7,225 nt of DNA from an uncultured Prevotellaceae bacterium (GTDB lineage Bacteria > Bacteroidota > Bacteroidia > Bacteroidales > Bacteroidaceae). The stretch covers positions 1 to 7,225 of the forward strand of contig CAMZHB010000084.1 of assembly GCA_947306605.1 (NCBI GenBank). The letters are read 5' to 3'. Position 1 is the first letter of the stretch, and every line of letters begins with the position of its first letter. The position numbers and the translations under genes were made by a program. Below the pieces are notes generated by a model, which saw nothing but the letters and a program-made list of their open reading frames with translations, ran no database searches and was not told the origin of the DNA. Of this stretch, positions 7,144 through 7,225 are shown piece after piece.

Positions 7144-7225
7144 TGCACCGGAAAGGTCGCAAATCCATTTTCTTGAAAACCAGATCGGACATAATTCGGC
7201 CGAGAACCCAGTTAGTTTTTTCTAT
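7144..7225. other. Intergenic tail of the window, no supported feature
   Basis: The final 82 bases contain the palindrome TCGGCCGA (7197-7204) and a run of six T (7216-7221). No stable hairpin sits directly in front of the T run, and no gene start with support is seen. The sequence may belong to the 3' untranslated region of the hydrolase-like gene. Confidence 0.4.

Noticed and set aside
7197..7221. Terminator at TCGGCCGA plus the T6 run
   Set aside because: The palindrome cannot form a hairpin with a usable loop, and 11 bases separate it from the T run. No stable stem abuts the T run.

Overview
The window looks like chromosomal DNA from the order Bacteroidales (Bacteroides/Prevotella-type). 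Four things point there: a DUF4421-type outer-membrane protein, a protein built from DUF349 repeats with long acidic tails, start codons without a clear Shine-Dalgarno sequence, and a perfect TAnnTTTG -7 promoter element upstream of the second gene. Base composition is moderate, and all genes lie on the + strand. No RNA genes, insertion sequences or CRISPR arrays are visible.

Layout: (1) 2-424 is the C-terminal part of a DUF4421-like beta-barrel protein, cut by the window edge. (2) 425-680 is intergenic. It holds a possible terminator hairpin, a TTAACA/TGTTAA inverted repeat with a third half-site, and a Bacteroidota-type promoter. (3) 681-3482 encodes a complete 933-residue MmeI-like (Type IIL) restriction-modification enzyme, with nuclease, methyltransferase and target recognition in one chain. 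(4) 3592-5832 encodes a 746-residue protein with five DUF349 repeats, a 21-bp tandem-repeat tract in its acidic N-terminal tail, a basic Arg/Gly-rich linker and a second acidic tail. (5) 5849-5880 is a strong GC-rich hairpin. (6) 5920-7143 encodes a secreted, TIM-barrel glycoside-hydrolase-like protein. (7) 7144-7225 shows no supportable gene.

The genes do not form an obvious pathway. Each is separated from the next by about 90-260 bases, and they look like independent units: an envelope protein, a stand-alone DNA defence enzyme, a cytoplasmic coiled-coil/DUF349 protein and an exported carbohydrate-active protein. The best candidate for something notable is the single-gene restriction-modification system. 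Its nuclease and methyltransferase motifs look intact. Its motif IV/target-recognition half is more AT-rich than the flanking parts of the same gene, which suggests module exchange. The hydrolase-like protein lacks a clear second catalytic acid and deserves a structural look.
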